From Crocosphaera sp. (lineage in GTDB: Bacteria; Cyanobacteriota; Cyanobacteriia; Cyanobacteriales; Microcystaceae): a stretch of 42,043 nucleotides of DNA. The notes beneath the pieces are model-generated. The model was not told where the DNA came from, did not search any database, and was given only the letters and a program-made list of their open reading frames with translations. The stretch covers positions 1 to 42,043 of the forward strand of contig JASJDD010000011.1 of assembly GCA_030065735.1 (NCBI GenBank), written 5' to 3'. This document shows positions 1 through 9,293 of the stretch, one piece after another; the first letter of the stretch is position 1, and every line of letters begins with the position of its first letter. Position numbers and translations under genes: made by a program.

Positions 1-285
1 GGCTTTACCCCGCGTTCCGCCGGTCAAAAGTTGTGTTTTTCAGCTACCCTGTTCATTTTGCTATTCCAAGCTTTAAGAGGAACATCGAGGTTGGCGCAAT
101 CCTTCAAGGATTGGTGGTGTCTAGGTTTTGTACAACGGGGAGTTCGCCCACCACGGCTACTCTCTCTTATACCGCTTATTTGTATTATATCAAAATTATT
201 GCCCGCAAGAAGCTAATTCTAAATCATGAGTAGTGATACGATTCTAGTTAAAAATCAAAGAACCTGAATTTTTTTAGGAAAGAAT
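1..285. other. Leading non-coding stretch, no supported gene
   Basis: I see no convincing gene here. The short open frames on the plus strand have no family resemblance and no good start signal. The stretch holds a small inverted repeat (AATCCTT/AAGGATT near 100-115) and a GTCAAAAGTTGT string near 23-34 that also occurs in the dispersed repeat at the far end of the window (about 41955). It may be the edge of a decayed repeat or mobile element lying mostly outside the window, but this is only a guess. The ribosome binding site of the first gene (AGGAAAG, near 276) lies at its end. Confidence 0.4.
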
Positions 286-1953
286 ATGCTAGAAAACCCT
301 GCTCAATTGGGGTCATTCCCATTTACATCAGCCGTTTATGCGCCATCTGGATTAAACTATGGGAATAACCCAATTTGGAACGAATATACATTATTTGAAA
401 GTCCAACAGCCAATTTTGAGTCAAGAAGGATTAATTTATTAGGGATTGCTGAAACGGGACAAGATGAAAACGGAATAAAATATCCTTGGCCTTTTGGAGA
501 AACTGATATACCTATCAATGGAATTATCCGAATTCCTATTGGTGATGGGCCTTTTCCTCTAGCATTGTTTGCTCACGGAAATCATGGTGCTCAAGAGAAC
601 TCAACACCAGGTTATCTTTACCTTTGTGAATTATTGGCATCTTACGGAATTATTGCAGCTACAATTGATGTCAATTTTCTAAATGGAGGGAATAGAGGAG
701 AAAATGATGGTAGAGCTATTGTTCACTTAGAGCATATTAAACAATTTCAATTATGGAACAGTGAGATTGGACATCCACTAAATAGTAAAGTAGATATGTC
801 AAAGATAATGATCGTAGGACATTCTCGTGGAGGAGAAGCGGTTGGTCATGCCAGTTATTTTAACACTCTTACTGAAATTCAATTTGATGAGGACACACGG
901 CCTTTTAGACTAGATGGTTCAGAAGGGTTAGGTCCTTATAATTTTAATATTGAAGGGGTAATTGCCATAGCTCCTACAGATGGACAATATATACCTTTAT
1001 CCGGAGCAACGAAAGTTCAAAATAATTATTTAATATTACACGGAAGTCGTGACGCAGATGTTTGGCCTTTTGACGGATACAAAACATACGATAGATCCCA
1101 TACTGTTGACTTAAATAATCCCACTAAAATAGCACAAGGATTTAAGTCTTTGCTATGGATTTACAAAGCTAACCATAACTTTTTTAACAGCATTTGGCAA
1201 CAAGAATCTAGAGATACACTGACTCGTCAAGAACAAGAAGAAATCGCCAAAGTTTATATTTCTGCAATGGCACAAGTTGTTTTGTTAGGAAAAACGGAAT
1301 ATTTAGGGTTACTTAAAAATTATAATCTAGCTATCGAGTCAAATTGGTTGCCTGAGTCAATTCAGCTAGTGTCTCAGTTTCAGTCACCTGAAAGACTATT
1401 TGTTCAACACTTTGAGGAAATAGGACCCGACATTGTTGTCTCTCAACCTGTTCAGGGAAACATAGAAAATTCTAATACAATCCTTGAAAAATTATCTTTA
1501 GACAAAATAGATGAAATACAATTAAATGGTCAGACAACCTTTTTAGGACAAGAAACACAAGGATTAAAACTTGAATGGGATGAAGATAATGGTTTCTATG
1601 CTGTTAACATCAATCCCAATACAGTAGATATTACCAACATGAGTGTTTTATCGTTTAGAGTTGCACAATCAGCGACTTCTAAGAATACAGTCAATGTTGA
1701 TCAGGATTTCAGTTTGAGTATTAGGGATAGATCATCAACTATTTCTTTTGTAGTTAGTTCCATTAACACCATACCCTATCCAGATATTTTTGCCAATGTT
1801 TTAAAGAGAACAATTATGCAAACCTTTCGTATTTCTCTAAATGATTTACAAAACCAAGGACTTAACATCAATGATATTATTCGCATTGAGTTATCCTTTA
1901 ATCGTACTTCATCTGGGACTCTCTATCTGGATGAATTACAATTTGCTACCTAA
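286..1953 (+). CDS. Alpha/beta hydrolase (serine esterase-like) with C-terminal beta domain
   Basis: A 555-residue protein with a complete alpha/beta hydrolase core. The strand before the oxyanion turn reads LALFAHGNHG (about 98-107). The nucleophile elbow is GHSRGGEA with Ser180. Acid candidates are Asp256 or Asp258 in GSRDADVWP, and the catalytic His is probably His297 in KANHNFF. The GHSRGG elbow recalls chlorophyllase and platelet-activating-factor acetylhydrolase-like enzymes, so an ester substrate is likely, but the substrate cannot be read from sequence. Residues from about 385 onward form a separate beta-rich region ending in LYLDELQF, resembling a carbohydrate-binding-type jelly roll; this part is inferred. 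There is no signal peptide. An AGGAAAG ribosome site lies 5-8 nt before the ATG. The next gene starts 37 nt downstream. Confidence 0.8.
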   Translation: MLENPAQLGSFPFTSAVYAPSGLNYGNNPIWNEYTLFESPTANFESRRINLLGIAETGQDENGIKYPWPFGETDIPINGIIRIPIGDGPFPLALFAHGNHGAQENSTPGYLYLCELLASYGIIAATIDVNFLNGGNRGENDGRAIVHLEHIKQFQLWNSEIGHPLNSKVDMSKIMIVGHSRGGEAVGHASYFNTLTEIQFDEDTRPFRLDGSEGLGPYNFNIEGVIAIAPTDGQYIPLSGATKVQNNYLILHGSRDADVWPFDGYKTYDRSHTVDLNNPTKIAQGFKSLLWIYKANHNFFNSIWQQESRDTLTRQEQEEIAKVYISAMAQVVLLGKTEYLGLLKNYNLAIESNWLPESIQLVSQFQSPERLFVQHFEEIGPDIVVSQPVQGNIENSNTILEKLSLDKIDEIQLNGQTTFLGQETQGLKLEWDEDNGFYAVNINPNTVDITNMSVLSFRVAQSATSKNTVNVDQDFSLSIRDRSSTISFVVSSINTIPYPDIFANVLKRTIMQTFRISLNDLQNQGLNINDIIRIELSFNRTSSGTLYLDELQFAT

Positions 1954-1990
1954 ACTATCTGATTACTTTACTTTTACAAGAGAAAATGTC

Positions 1991-2434
1991 ATGTTTGAAT
2001 TCATTTATCCTCAAGTCACCTCTGTCGAAGTGATTGCTACACAACCGAAAATAGTTGATATGAGAAACATTTCTTATATTCAAGAAAGAGATAATTCTAA
2101 TTACCCTGAGATCGTTTACATGATTAAAATTTATATGGATAATCAACCATCTATTTCTGATTTGGGGTTTGATATATACTTGAATGATTATCGTATTCAA
2201 AAATATGGTAGATTTCCGAGAGGCATATATATAAAGATATGGAATCCTAATTTTTTATCTGAATATGGAGGGGCAGAAGTCCGATTTACGAGAGATGGCA
2301 ATAGTTTTCATGATTCTGGACAGAATCTTCCCGATACACCATCTAATTTAGCCCCTAGTTTCTCCCTGTTTTCTACTGAATCAGTTGAAGATATGCAAGA
2401 ACTGCCAACACAAGAAGAAGTGCTGGAAAACTAA
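1991..2434 (+). CDS. Hypothetical beta-rich protein downstream of the hydrolase
   Basis: A 147-residue protein I do not recognise. The frame is open further upstream into the hydrolase gene, but the ATG at 1991 is preceded by AAGAGA at a good distance, while the upstream in-frame ATGs (1841, 1931) lie inside the hydrolase coding sequence. Residues 1-100 alternate hydrophobic and polar positions as in a beta sandwich (VTSVEVIATQP, VYMIKIYM, IYIKIWNP). The last 45 residues are Ser/Pro/Glu-rich and look disordered. The motif VTSVEV and the position directly after a hydrolase with a beta tail suggest a partner or a similar ligand-binding fold, but nothing more can be said. It may be co-transcribed with the hydrolase. 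Confidence 0.6.
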   Translation: MFEFIYPQVTSVEVIATQPKIVDMRNISYIQERDNSNYPEIVYMIKIYMDNQPSISDLGFDIYLNDYRIQKYGRFPRGIYIKIWNPNFLSEYGGAEVRFTRDGNSFHDSGQNLPDTPSNLAPSFSLFSTESVEDMQELPTQEEVLEN

Positions 2435-2462
2435 ACTTCGATCAATACTGCGTGGGTTTTGC

Positions 2463-2515
2463 CACACCTCCCACACACCTCCCACACTCCCCAAACTCCC
2501 CAAACCTCCTACACT
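2463..2515. repeat. Short direct repeats, C-rich
   Basis: Two tandem copies of CACCTCCCACA are followed by two copies of CTCCCCAAA. They lie between the unknown plus-strand gene and the end of folE. Similar short C-rich or A/T-rich tandem repeats are scattered between genes throughout this window. Confidence 0.75.
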
Positions 2516-2653
2516 CACCATTTCTAGAATGTTTTGCATCAAAACCTACGTACTATTGACCCGTCCCCTGCTCCCCCTGCTTGTCTCAACAGACAATTTT
2601 TCGCGGGCCGAGCAGTATTGGGTGGGGTCATTCACGCGATTAATCCTTATCCT

Positions 2654-3376
2654 TTAAAAAAATTTTGGTTGATGACGAATCAAATTGAGGAACTCTTCAC
2701 GGGTTTTCTGTTCTTCATCAAATTGACCGATCATAGCACTGGTAACTGTCCAAGAGCCAGGTTTTTGAACCCCACGCATTACCATACACATATGACTTGC
2801 TTCCATTACCACCGCAACACCACGGGGTTCTAGAATTTCTTGGATGGCCTCAGCAATCTGACGAGTAAGACGTTCTTGTACCTGTAAACGACGGGAGTAC
2901 ATCTCAACGATGCGAGCTAATTTACTCAACCCAACCACTTTCTGGTTAGGAATGTAAGCAACATGAGCTTGTCCCATGAAGGGTAACATATGATGTTCAC
3001 AGAGACTAAAGAAGTTGATATCTCGGACTAAGACCATTTCATTATGTCCCTCATCAAAAATGGCTCCATTGACCAACTCTTCTAGGGACTGATTATAGCC
3101 TTGAGTCAGAAATTTCATGGCCTCTGCAACCCGTTTCGGGGTTTTGAGCAACCCTTCACGTTCGGGATCTTCTCCCACTGCTTCTAACATGGTGTAGACC
3201 GCTTCTTTCATTTTCTCGATGCTTTCATCAGAAGTTGGATGAATTTTCGCCTCTTGTCCATTGTGGGTGTTGCGATCCGGTCTACTGGTTACTACCCGTT
3301 CAACTATATCGGGGTTAAGCAGGTTAGAACCATTAGACTGACGAAGGTTGGAGCCGTTGGAGGAAGCTATTGTCAT
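2654..3376 (-). CDS. folE: GTP cyclohydrolase I
   Basis: Converts GTP to dihydroneopterin triphosphate, the first step toward tetrahydrofolate and, in cyanobacteria, pterin glycosides. The 240-residue protein has the full catalytic domain: [13 protein letters not shown], the zinc-binding [23 protein letters not shown], and a second metal cysteine in [13 protein letters not shown]. It ends in the usual helix with TREEFLNLI. The first 45 residues carry a near-repeat ([16 protein letters not shown]) and look disordered; many GTP cyclohydrolases have variable N-termini. The gene starts 26 nt after the upstream SDR gene, so the two are probably one transcript. Confidence 0.97.
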   Translation of the reverse strand: MTIASSNGSNLRQSNGSNLLNPDIVERVVTSRPDRNTHNGQEAKIHPTSDESIEKMKEAVYTMLEAVGEDPEREGLLKTPKRVAEAMKFLTQGYNQSLEELVNGAIFDEGHNEMVLVRDINFFSLCEHHMLPFMGQAHVAYIPNQKVVGLSKLARIVEMYSRRLQVQERLTRQIAEAIQEILEPRGVAVVMEASHMCMVMRGVQKPGSWTVTSAMIGQFDEEQKTREEFLNLIRHQPKFF

Positions 3377-3402
3377 AGTAATAAAAAACGCTGATCTTGA
3401 GA

Positions 3403-4131
3403 TTAAAGGGTTCCAGCACTCGGTAAAATGGTCAAATCTTCAATGACGGCTTCGGCTGGTAATAAGGCCGCTTGAAGGATGGTTTGCGCCACCAGATCAG
3501 GAGTTAGCATGGCACTACGATCAAAGTCAGCTTGTACGGTGTCTGTGTCCCAAATTGAGGTATTAACAGCACCCGGAGAAATTGCCACCACACGAATGCC
3601 ATGACTCCGTTCTTCGGCCGCTAATACTTTAGAAAAAGACAACAAAGCTGCTTTGCTCACAGAATACGCTCCCCATCCTGGAAAGGCTTGAGTGGCTGCA
3701 ATGGAAGCAACATTAATGATGGTTCCTTTTTCACGCTCTCGCATCTGGGGTAATACCCCTTGTACACATTGAAAAACGCTGGTTAAGTTCAAATTAATAA
3801 CCTGTTGCCAGTCTGCTAAGGAAGTCTCCCTGAGCAAATTGGTGTAGCCCATTCCTGCGTTATTGACTATAATGTCGATGTTGCCAAAGTCAGCCACAAT
3901 GTCTTCAATGGTCGCTGGTATCTTGGTTAACTCACTTAAGTCCATAACATAGGGCTTAGCCTTTACTCCTTGTTGGGCGCAAGCTTGAGCCACCGTTTCT
4001 AGGGCATCTAGGGAACGGCTCACCAAAGCTACATTGATCCCTGCTTTAGCAAAGGCTAGAGCGGTTGCTTTGCCTATCCCACTGCTTGCTCCAGTAATGA
4101 TGGCGTTTAGTTGACTTGAAGAAGAATCCAT
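3403..4131 (-). CDS. Short-chain dehydrogenase/reductase
   Basis: A 242-residue classical SDR of the Rossmann fold. It shows the dinucleotide-binding TGASSGIG near residue 14, the NNAG motif near 91, a catalytic Ser in NVASIAA and the Tyr-x-x-x-Lys pair in [10 protein letters not shown]. The arginine in VSRSLDAL after the second strand favours NADPH. The substrate is unknown. Its position just upstream of folE, with a 26-nt gap and the same strand, makes a role in pterin metabolism (for example a sepiapterin-reductase-like step) a reasonable inference, but FabG-like or other reductase roles are not excluded. It is 295 nt downstream of accA and probably has its own promoter. Confidence 0.9.
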   Translation of the reverse strand: MDSSSSQLNAIITGASSGIGKATALAFAKAGINVALVSRSLDALETVAQACAQQGVKAKPYVMDLSELTKIPATIEDIVADFGNIDIIVNNAGMGYTNLLRETSLADWQQVINLNLTSVFQCVQGVLPQMREREKGTIINVASIAATQAFPGWGAYSVSKAALLSFSKVLAAEERSHGIRVVAISPGAVNTSIWDTDTVQADFDRSAMLTPDLVAQTILQAALLPAEAVIEDLTILPSAGTL

Positions 4132-4426
4132 GATATAATCTATTTTCTATATTCAAATCTCAACACTTTGGAGAGCGTCGTAGATGATTGGCAAGGATTT
4201 GATGTCAGGTTTTAGGAACTGACACAAGGGAATTATCCCACAGTTTCATCAGAAAATTTCTGATTTTTCTGGAGAGGAGTTCCTTTGGGCAAAGCCAGAG
4301 TAACATCTAGGATGACTTTAATCTTTTGTTACAAAAGTTTACCAATCCAAGTATAACATCTCCTGGTCAATTCTTAACGGGGGATCTTGAAAATCAATGA
4401 TTTTGTTGATGATCCCCGATAGCTGC
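4132..4426. other. Intergenic region between accA and the SDR gene
   Basis: About 295 nt without a gene. The part next to accA holds an inverted repeat (GGGGATC near 4380 and GATCCCC at 4411-4417, with a long loop) that could mark the end of the accA transcript, although no T-run follows. The part next to the SDR gene is AT-rich and is the likely promoter region of the SDR-folE pair. No small ORF or structured RNA was recognised. Confidence 0.5.
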
Positions 4427-5425
4427 CTATGAATGGACGGCCGGCGTTGATTCTGAATCGATAAAAACTCCGATTTGGCGAAATTTTGCGTAACGCAGGG
4501 TTTTGCGTTCTTCTGGGGTCAAATTGGACAGTTCTTCCAAATGATTGATTAGATTGTCTTTGAGAATCCCTGCTGCTTGTAAGGGGTTGGTGTGGGCTGC
4601 TCCTGATGGTTCTGGAATAATGGTATCAATGATCCCCAGTTCTTTGAGGTCGTTAGCGGTAATTTTCAGAGCGACAGCAGCTTGAGGGGACTTTTTAGCA
4701 TCTTTCCAGAGAATGGCTGCACAAGCTTCTGGGGTTGCTACGGTGTAAACTGCGTGTTCAAGCATCAGCAGTTTATCTCCTACGCCGATCCCTAAAGCCC
4801 CGCCTGAACCCCCTTCTCCGATAACCGTACAAATAATCGGGACATCAAAACTAAACATTTGACGGAGGTTAAAAGCGATCGCTTCTCCTTGGCCGAGTTT
4901 TTCTGCTTCCACACCGGCCCAAGCACCTGGCGTATCAATAAAAGTCAAAATAGGCATAGAAAACTGGTTAGCGTGTTCCATTAAGCGAATGGCTTTGCGA
5001 TAGCCTCCTGGTGCCGGCATTCCGAAGTTTCTGGCCACATTATCCTTAGTATCGCGTCCTTTTTGATGACCGAGAATGACGACAGGGCGGCCTCCCAGAC
5101 GAGCTACCCCTCCCACTAAGGCTGGATCATCGTAACCCCCGCGATCGCCATGTAACTCAAACCATTCATCGGCAATGGATTGAATATAATCTAAGGTACT
5201 GGGGCGACGAGGATGACGAGCCAATTGTAGACGTTGAGACGGGGTGAGACTGCTAAAAATTTCTTGCCTGAGATTTTGCGCTCGACTTTCCAACTGAGCG
5301 ATTTGTTCAGAAACATCAACATTATTTTCCTCAGCCAATTGCCGAATTTGCTCAATGCGAGCTTCTAATTCCCATAATGGTTTCTCGAAGTCTAATAAAA
5401 AGGTTCGGCGTTCGTTTTTGCTCAT
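4427..5425 (-). CDS. accA: Acetyl-CoA carboxylase carboxyltransferase subunit alpha
   Basis: Alpha subunit of the carboxyltransferase that, with AccD, transfers the carboxyl group from biotin to acetyl-CoA to make malonyl-CoA for fatty-acid synthesis. The 332-residue protein is full length. It begins with the N-terminal helical segment [18 protein letters not shown] and contains ELHGDRGG, the [11 protein letters not shown] loop, and the oxyanion-type EGGSGGALG motif found in this family. As in many cyanobacteria it stands alone without accD. The Ser/Ala-rich C-terminal end is short. The start ATG at 5425 gives the conserved N-terminus. Confidence 0.97.
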   Translation of the reverse strand: MSKNERRTFLLDFEKPLWELEARIEQIRQLAEENNVDVSEQIAQLESRAQNLRQEIFSSLTPSQRLQLARHPRRPSTLDYIQSIADEWFELHGDRGGYDDPALVGGVARLGGRPVVILGHQKGRDTKDNVARNFGMPAPGGYRKAIRLMEHANQFSMPILTFIDTPGAWAGVEAEKLGQGEAIAFNLRQMFSFDVPIICTVIGEGGSGGALGIGVGDKLLMLEHAVYTVATPEACAAILWKDAKKSPQAAVALKITANDLKELGIIDTIIPEPSGAAHTNPLQAAGILKDNLINHLEELSNLTPEERKTLRYAKFRQIGVFIDSESTPAVHS

Positions 5426-5490
5426 CAGGTTCTATTAAAATGTTAATTATTTTAAGATGAATGAAGAGTAAAGAATGAAGAAACAATTAA

Positions 5491-5518
5491 ATTCTACATT
5501 CTACAGTCTACATTCTAC
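5491..5518. repeat. Heptamer tandem repeat (ATTCTAC)
   Basis: Four consecutive 7-nt units, three of ATTCTAC and one of AGTCTAC, between the nuclease gene and accA. It belongs to the class of short tandem heptamer repeats that is well known in cyanobacterial intergenic DNA. Confidence 0.85.
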
Positions 5519-5538
5519 ATTTGTCTCAACGCAAAACG

Positions 5539-7500
5539 TTAAGAATTACAATAGAGGCGGTTAGCTAAAGATGGATCAAGAACAAAGGGATTATTATTCT
5601 CTTGTTGGCTGGCAATTCCTTGAGAACGTTCTATTTCAGCAGTATCCACTGGATCGTTTCTATTCCAATCACAAAGGGTATCTTGTTGCTGCTCAAAGAA
5701 ATCGTCTTCGGCTTGGTCACGGTAAATGGTGTAAAAGTAGAACATAGCTCTGGCAATATTTCCTTTCACTGCTTCTCGAGGTTCAAATGCGCCGTTAATC
5801 TGCTCGCTATAAGCATCAATATTGGTGCTAGGAATGGTATTTTCTTCTCGGTTATCGATTAACCAGCGTTCAGTACGACTATCCTCAATTTCTGCAAACG
5901 GAAAATTACCCCGAAGACTATTTATCCTAACTTGAGAGGGAAAAAGATGATGTATGTCACTTTTGGCAACTCCTGTTGCGCCTCGACTTTGGGGCCAAGA
6001 ATGTTCAGCATTAATCCCTTGACCATTTTGATAAGCGTCAGAGCGAGGAGTAGAGGAATTAGGGTTCACTCGAACGGTAAAATCGGAATAAATACCGCGA
6101 AGTACCCCATTATCATTGTCGAGTTCCTTATACATAAAATCTCGCGCCCTATCATACCCTAAACTGGTTGTCACACGATATTCTGCGGCTAAGCGTGAGC
6201 GTAACGCTTCTCCACTCAATTCTGGGAAAATGGTTTGGGAAGGGATAGATTCTGGAGTTGCGCTTACTTCAGGTAACGTAAATTGAGCCAGTACCACGTC
6301 ATGATCGCTCAAAACGAGATTACTGGGTTGATTGACATTAACATGAACAATATCAAACTGATTGTTAGCTGTGTTGCGTAAATTCTCACTGACTAAAATA
6401 TAATCGAGTTGCTGAAGATTATTTCTAAACTCGTGGGTATAGCGATCGCTTTGGGGGAGTAAATCAGACAAATTGCTTAATCCAGCAGATTCGAGTGCAG
6501 TAATGGGTTGGGAATCATTAACATCATTGAGATCCCCGGCCACAATCACATTAGCATTCGTATCCTCAGTCAATAGTTGTTGAACAAAATTGCCCACAAC
6601 CTTAGCTTGATCCAGCCGTTTATCATCATTATCACCGAGTTGAGAAACAAAATGATTACCGATAATAAACAAAGGATTTTGATTAAATTCAAATTCAGCG
6701 ACAATCGGCTTGCGACTATTATCAAAAGCAGCATTATTCGGTTCAATGCGCCCAGGATTCACGGATAATGTCGGTCCATCTAAAACAGTTACTGCATCGG
6801 TTGCTGTTCCTGCGGTTCCTGGGGTTAAGGCTACTCTAGAGGGTTGATATAAGTAACCGACGCGAATATTTCCCCCAGGTTGGCCTCCGTCTTGGTCGTC
6901 GTTTGGAGCAATATCAAAGGCGATATAATTAGGGCCGTTGGCTATTTCAATGGCATCGATGAGATCATTATAGGTTGCAGTAGCATCGGTAACACTTGAA
7001 TTAGTGGGGCCATCGTTATCCTGTATTTCAACGAGGACGATAAGATCAGGAGATTGTAAATTATTGACAATTAGTTGTCCGAGGCCAATCAAGCGATCGC
7101 TATCTCCTGGGTCTAAATTTTCTACATTCATAGCTGCTACGGTGATTTGGTTTTCTGTGGATAGTAAATTCGTCACCTCGCGAGTATCTACGGTTTCTCC
7201 TGAAGAAGAGACAACACGACTGATATATCTCTCGACAACCCAGTTTTGCGCCCCAGACGGCAACTCAATCTCGATCCACCGTCGATCATTGGCTGTAGCG
7301 ATTACCTCTGCAATGGTACCACTAGGGGCCCTTCCCACTAAGCTAGGAGCAGGACTATCATGGAGAGGAACCCCTAAAGAGGAGGTCGCTTGGAGTTCGA
7401 CGCGATCGCCAGGGGATACATTAATGGCCCAAGTTGGCTTCGCTACCAGTAAAACACACAATAATGTGCTTAACAAAATACGAGCAATTTTCTGAATCAT
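5539..7500 (-). CDS. Secreted nuclease: SH3-like + EEP domain + endonuclease I domain
   Basis: A 653-residue exported protein with an apparent signal peptide (residues 1-25, ending TWA). Residues about 28-95 resemble a bacterial SH3 domain (GDRVELQATS, APSGTIAEVI). Residues about 118-410 are an endonuclease/exonuclease/phosphatase domain: AAMNVENL, a metal-ligand Glu in LIVLVEIQDND, GNHFVSQ, VIVAGDLNDVND and the final LSDHDVVL. Residues about 430-650 are an endonuclease I (EndA/NucM) domain with NAEHSWPQS and DIHHLFPS, the His-metal-type active site. Both catalytic sets look intact, so the protein could cut nucleic acids with two unrelated folds. Likely role: extracellular or periplasmic nucleic-acid degradation for phosphate or defence. 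The two families are established; the joint function is inferred. Confidence 0.9.
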   Translation of the reverse strand: MIQKIARILLSTLLCVLLVAKPTWAINVSPGDRVELQATSSLGVPLHDSPAPSLVGRAPSGTIAEVIATANDRRWIEIELPSGAQNWVVERYISRVVSSSGETVDTREVTNLLSTENQITVAAMNVENLDPGDSDRLIGLGQLIVNNLQSPDLIVLVEIQDNDGPTNSSVTDATATYNDLIDAIEIANGPNYIAFDIAPNDDQDGGQPGGNIRVGYLYQPSRVALTPGTAGTATDAVTVLDGPTLSVNPGRIEPNNAAFDNSRKPIVAEFEFNQNPLFIIGNHFVSQLGDNDDKRLDQAKVVGNFVQQLLTEDTNANVIVAGDLNDVNDSQPITALESAGLSNLSDLLPQSDRYTHEFRNNLQQLDYILVSENLRNTANNQFDIVHVNVNQPSNLVLSDHDVVLAQFTLPEVSATPESIPSQTIFPELSGEALRSRLAAEYRVTTSLGYDRARDFMYKELDNDNGVLRGIYSDFTVRVNPNSSTPRSDAYQNGQGINAEHSWPQSRGATGVAKSDIHHLFPSQVRINSLRGNFPFAEIEDSRTERWLIDNREENTIPSTNIDAYSEQINGAFEPREAVKGNIARAMFYFYTIYRDQAEDDFFEQQQDTLCDWNRNDPVDTAEIERSQGIASQQENNNPFVLDPSLANRLYCNS

Positions 7501-7540
7501 GATGATCAGCTTATTTTTGTTGAATTGAGTCCTTAGCTGA

Positions 7541-7700
7541 ATTAACGAAGTCAGAAGTTCCTCACTACTACCATGCGCTATCGCACAGAAGTCAGAAGTT
7601 CCTCACTACTACCATGCGCTATCGCACAGAAGTTGTTTTTGCAGGAGAGGATTTGTGCCTCGCTCCAAAAACTTTTCGCTTTTAAAAGCCAGGTTTTAGA
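7541..7700 (+). repeat. Dispersed repeat family, copy 1, with internal 41-bp duplication
   Basis: This is a non-coding repeat related to sequences near 9078-9139, 13769-14016 (inverted) and 41935-42043. A 41-bp unit beginning GAAGTCAGAAGTTCC is present twice in tandem (7547-7587 and 7588-7628). After it comes a second module beginning ATCGCACAGAAGTTG and ending GGTTTTAGACCC, with a region that can pair with itself around 7665-7690. No protein is encoded. It may be a palindrome-associated, non-autonomous element; the name is inference. Confidence 0.75.
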
Positions 7701-7881
7701 CCCTATTATCTCGATAAATCTCTTACGCGCATTACCGCTAAACTTGATGATACCACATTTCTACTCCGCCTAAAGACGGGCAAACTACGTCCCACGAGTG
7801 AACTACCCGATGCTCTGTTTGCAGTATCCTGTAAGTGTATTACACAATAGTAATGAAGTCTTTAAGAAGAAAAAGTCATCA

Positions 7882-8202
7882 ATGCCGAAGTGTGATACTC
7901 GTGACATTACCTTGTACAATGGAATGCAAGTCTTAAGAAAATATAAAAAAGTTTGTAACATGGCTGCTAATGTATTAGGTCCCCAAAGTCTTCAGTTATT
8001 ATTATCCATACTTTTGCCGAGAGGTTGTCGTTTATCGGTGGTATCCGACAACACTTATCGCATCAACTGTCCTGATTATGAAATTGCCCATACTGTCTGG
8101 GAAAATCGTCTTAATTGCATTTATCCCCTTTTAGGTGCAGGAGAGGTTCTTGAGGTAGTTGCTTCTGATTACTATGCAAGAAGTTACCCTAAACCTTCTT
8201 AG
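7882..8202 (+). CDS. Small conserved-looking hypothetical protein
   Basis: A 106-residue cytoplasmic protein without a family I can name. I chose ATG 7882 because a purine-rich AAGAAGAAAAAG precedes it; the frame is open back to a GTG at 7798, but that stretch looks like intergenic DNA. The protein contains an amphipathic helix (MAANVLGPQSLQLLLSILLP) followed by short strands (CRLSVVSDNTYRI) and a helix with YEIAHTVWENRLN, then GAGEVLEVVASD. No signal peptide or membrane segment. It sits between a repeat and a TspO-like gene, with 108 nt separating it from the latter. Confidence 0.6.
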   Translation: MPKCDTRDITLYNGMQVLRKYKKVCNMAANVLGPQSLQLLLSILLPRGCRLSVVSDNTYRINCPDYEIAHTVWENRLNCIYPLLGAGEVLEVVASDYYARSYPKPS

Positions 8203-8310
8203 AAGAATAGTCTATTTTAGAAATTAATGTTAACTTTTAAAGAAGTTGAGAATTACCTTTAATTCTTGCCTTCTATTTTTTTATATTAAAACTTTTTGAG
8301 ATAATTAACT

Positions 8311-9075
8311 ATGAAATTAGATAAAAATCTTGTGAAACAATGGGCTAATTTATTCGCTATTTTAGCTGCTTTTTTTACCAATGTATTAGCCAATATTGCC
8401 CCTATTAATGATTTAACCATTGGAGAAATTTCTAATACTTTTTTTGGCGATGTTTTAATTACCCCTGCGAGTTATGCTTTTGCCATTTGGGGATTAATTT
8501 ATTTAGGATTAATTAGTTTAGGAATTTATCAAGCTTTACCTAATAATAGAAATGATCCCTATTTGCAAAAAACGGGTTACTATTTAGTAATGAGCAGTGT
8601 AGCTCAAATTGTTTGGGTTTTTCTCTTTTTGTCCCGTTTCTTTGTCCTTTCTACTCTAGCAATGGTAGCTATTTTAATTCCTTTAATTTTACTGTATTTA
8701 GAATTAAATATATCTTTAAAATCTCTACCTAAGCAAGATAAATGGTTAGTTAATTTTCCTATTAGTGTTTATTTTGGTTGGATTACAGTAGCTACTATTG
8801 TTAACGTTGCTTTGGCTTTATCTTGGATAAAATGGAATGGTTTTGGTTTGTCTGATATGGTTTGGACAATTATCATGATTACTATTGCAGCAATTATTGG
8901 TATTTTAATCAGAATTAAACGACAAGATAAAGTTTATTCTGGTGTCTTTATTTGGGCTTTAGTTGCTATCACAATCCGTCATTTAGATAGGTTACCTATT
9001 GCTGTAACTTCAGGTATGTCTGCTGTAATTTTAGTAGTTTTAATGATGATAAATGTAACGAAAAAAGACATTTGA
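8311..9075 (+). CDS. TspO/MBR-like tryptophan-rich sensory membrane protein
   Basis: A 254-residue integral membrane protein with about eight hydrophobic segments. The segment after the first helix reads TPASYAFAIWGLIYLGL, the hallmark region of the TspO/peripheral benzodiazepine receptor group (Pro, then aromatic residues, then WxxIY). It is longer than the classic 160-residue five-helix TspO and matches the larger variants often annotated as tryptophan-rich sensory protein in cyanobacteria. TspO proteins bind porphyrins and act in stress and tetrapyrrole responses; the function of the longer form is not established. The single gene has no obvious operon partner. Confidence 0.75.
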   Translation: MKLDKNLVKQWANLFAILAAFFTNVLANIAPINDLTIGEISNTFFGDVLITPASYAFAIWGLIYLGLISLGIYQALPNNRNDPYLQKTGYYLVMSSVAQIVWVFLFLSRFFVLSTLAMVAILIPLILLYLELNISLKSLPKQDKWLVNFPISVYFGWITVATIVNVALALSWIKWNGFGLSDMVWTIIMITIAAIIGILIRIKRQDKVYSGVFIWALVAITIRHLDRLPIAVTSGMSAVILVVLMMINVTKKDI

Positions 9076-9077
9076 AA

Positions 9078-9139
9078 GAAGTTAGAAGTCAGAAGTCAGA
9101 AGTTCCTTAACGAAGTTCCGGCACTATCGCACAGAAGTG
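9078..9139 (+). repeat. Dispersed repeat family, partial copy 2
   Basis: A shortened and rearranged version of the repeat at 7541-7700. It shows the GAAGTCA heptamer iterated, AGTTCC twice, TTAACGAAG and then ATCGCACAGAAGT, directly after the stop codon of the TspO-like gene. Confidence 0.65.
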
Positions 9140-9293
9140 TAATTTATAGTTGAGGAATCTAACCATCAACTGAAATTAAGCGGATGTTTTATTAGATTTG
9201 GTCTGCATTCATCCTCATCTAAAATGCTAGTTTTTTTGAAAGAATTTATGGATGAGGACTTCTGCTGACATTTTGTTAAAGTCAATAATTGAA

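Noticed and set aside
31-233. Two short open frames at the window start
   Set aside because: No family features, no ribosome site and strongly biased composition; they look like chance frames in a non-coding or repeat-derived stretch.
4132-4426. Riboswitch or tRNA between accA and the SDR gene
   Set aside because: No cloverleaf or known riboswitch core could be assembled; only one long-loop hairpin is present.
7004-7495. Plus-strand frame of 163 codons opposite the secreted nuclease
   Set aside because: It lies entirely antisense to a well-supported gene with intact domains and has no recognisable motif.
7573-7773. Frame of 66 codons in the dispersed repeat
   Set aside because: Made of repeat sequence (the 41-bp unit); composition and lack of start signal argue against a gene.
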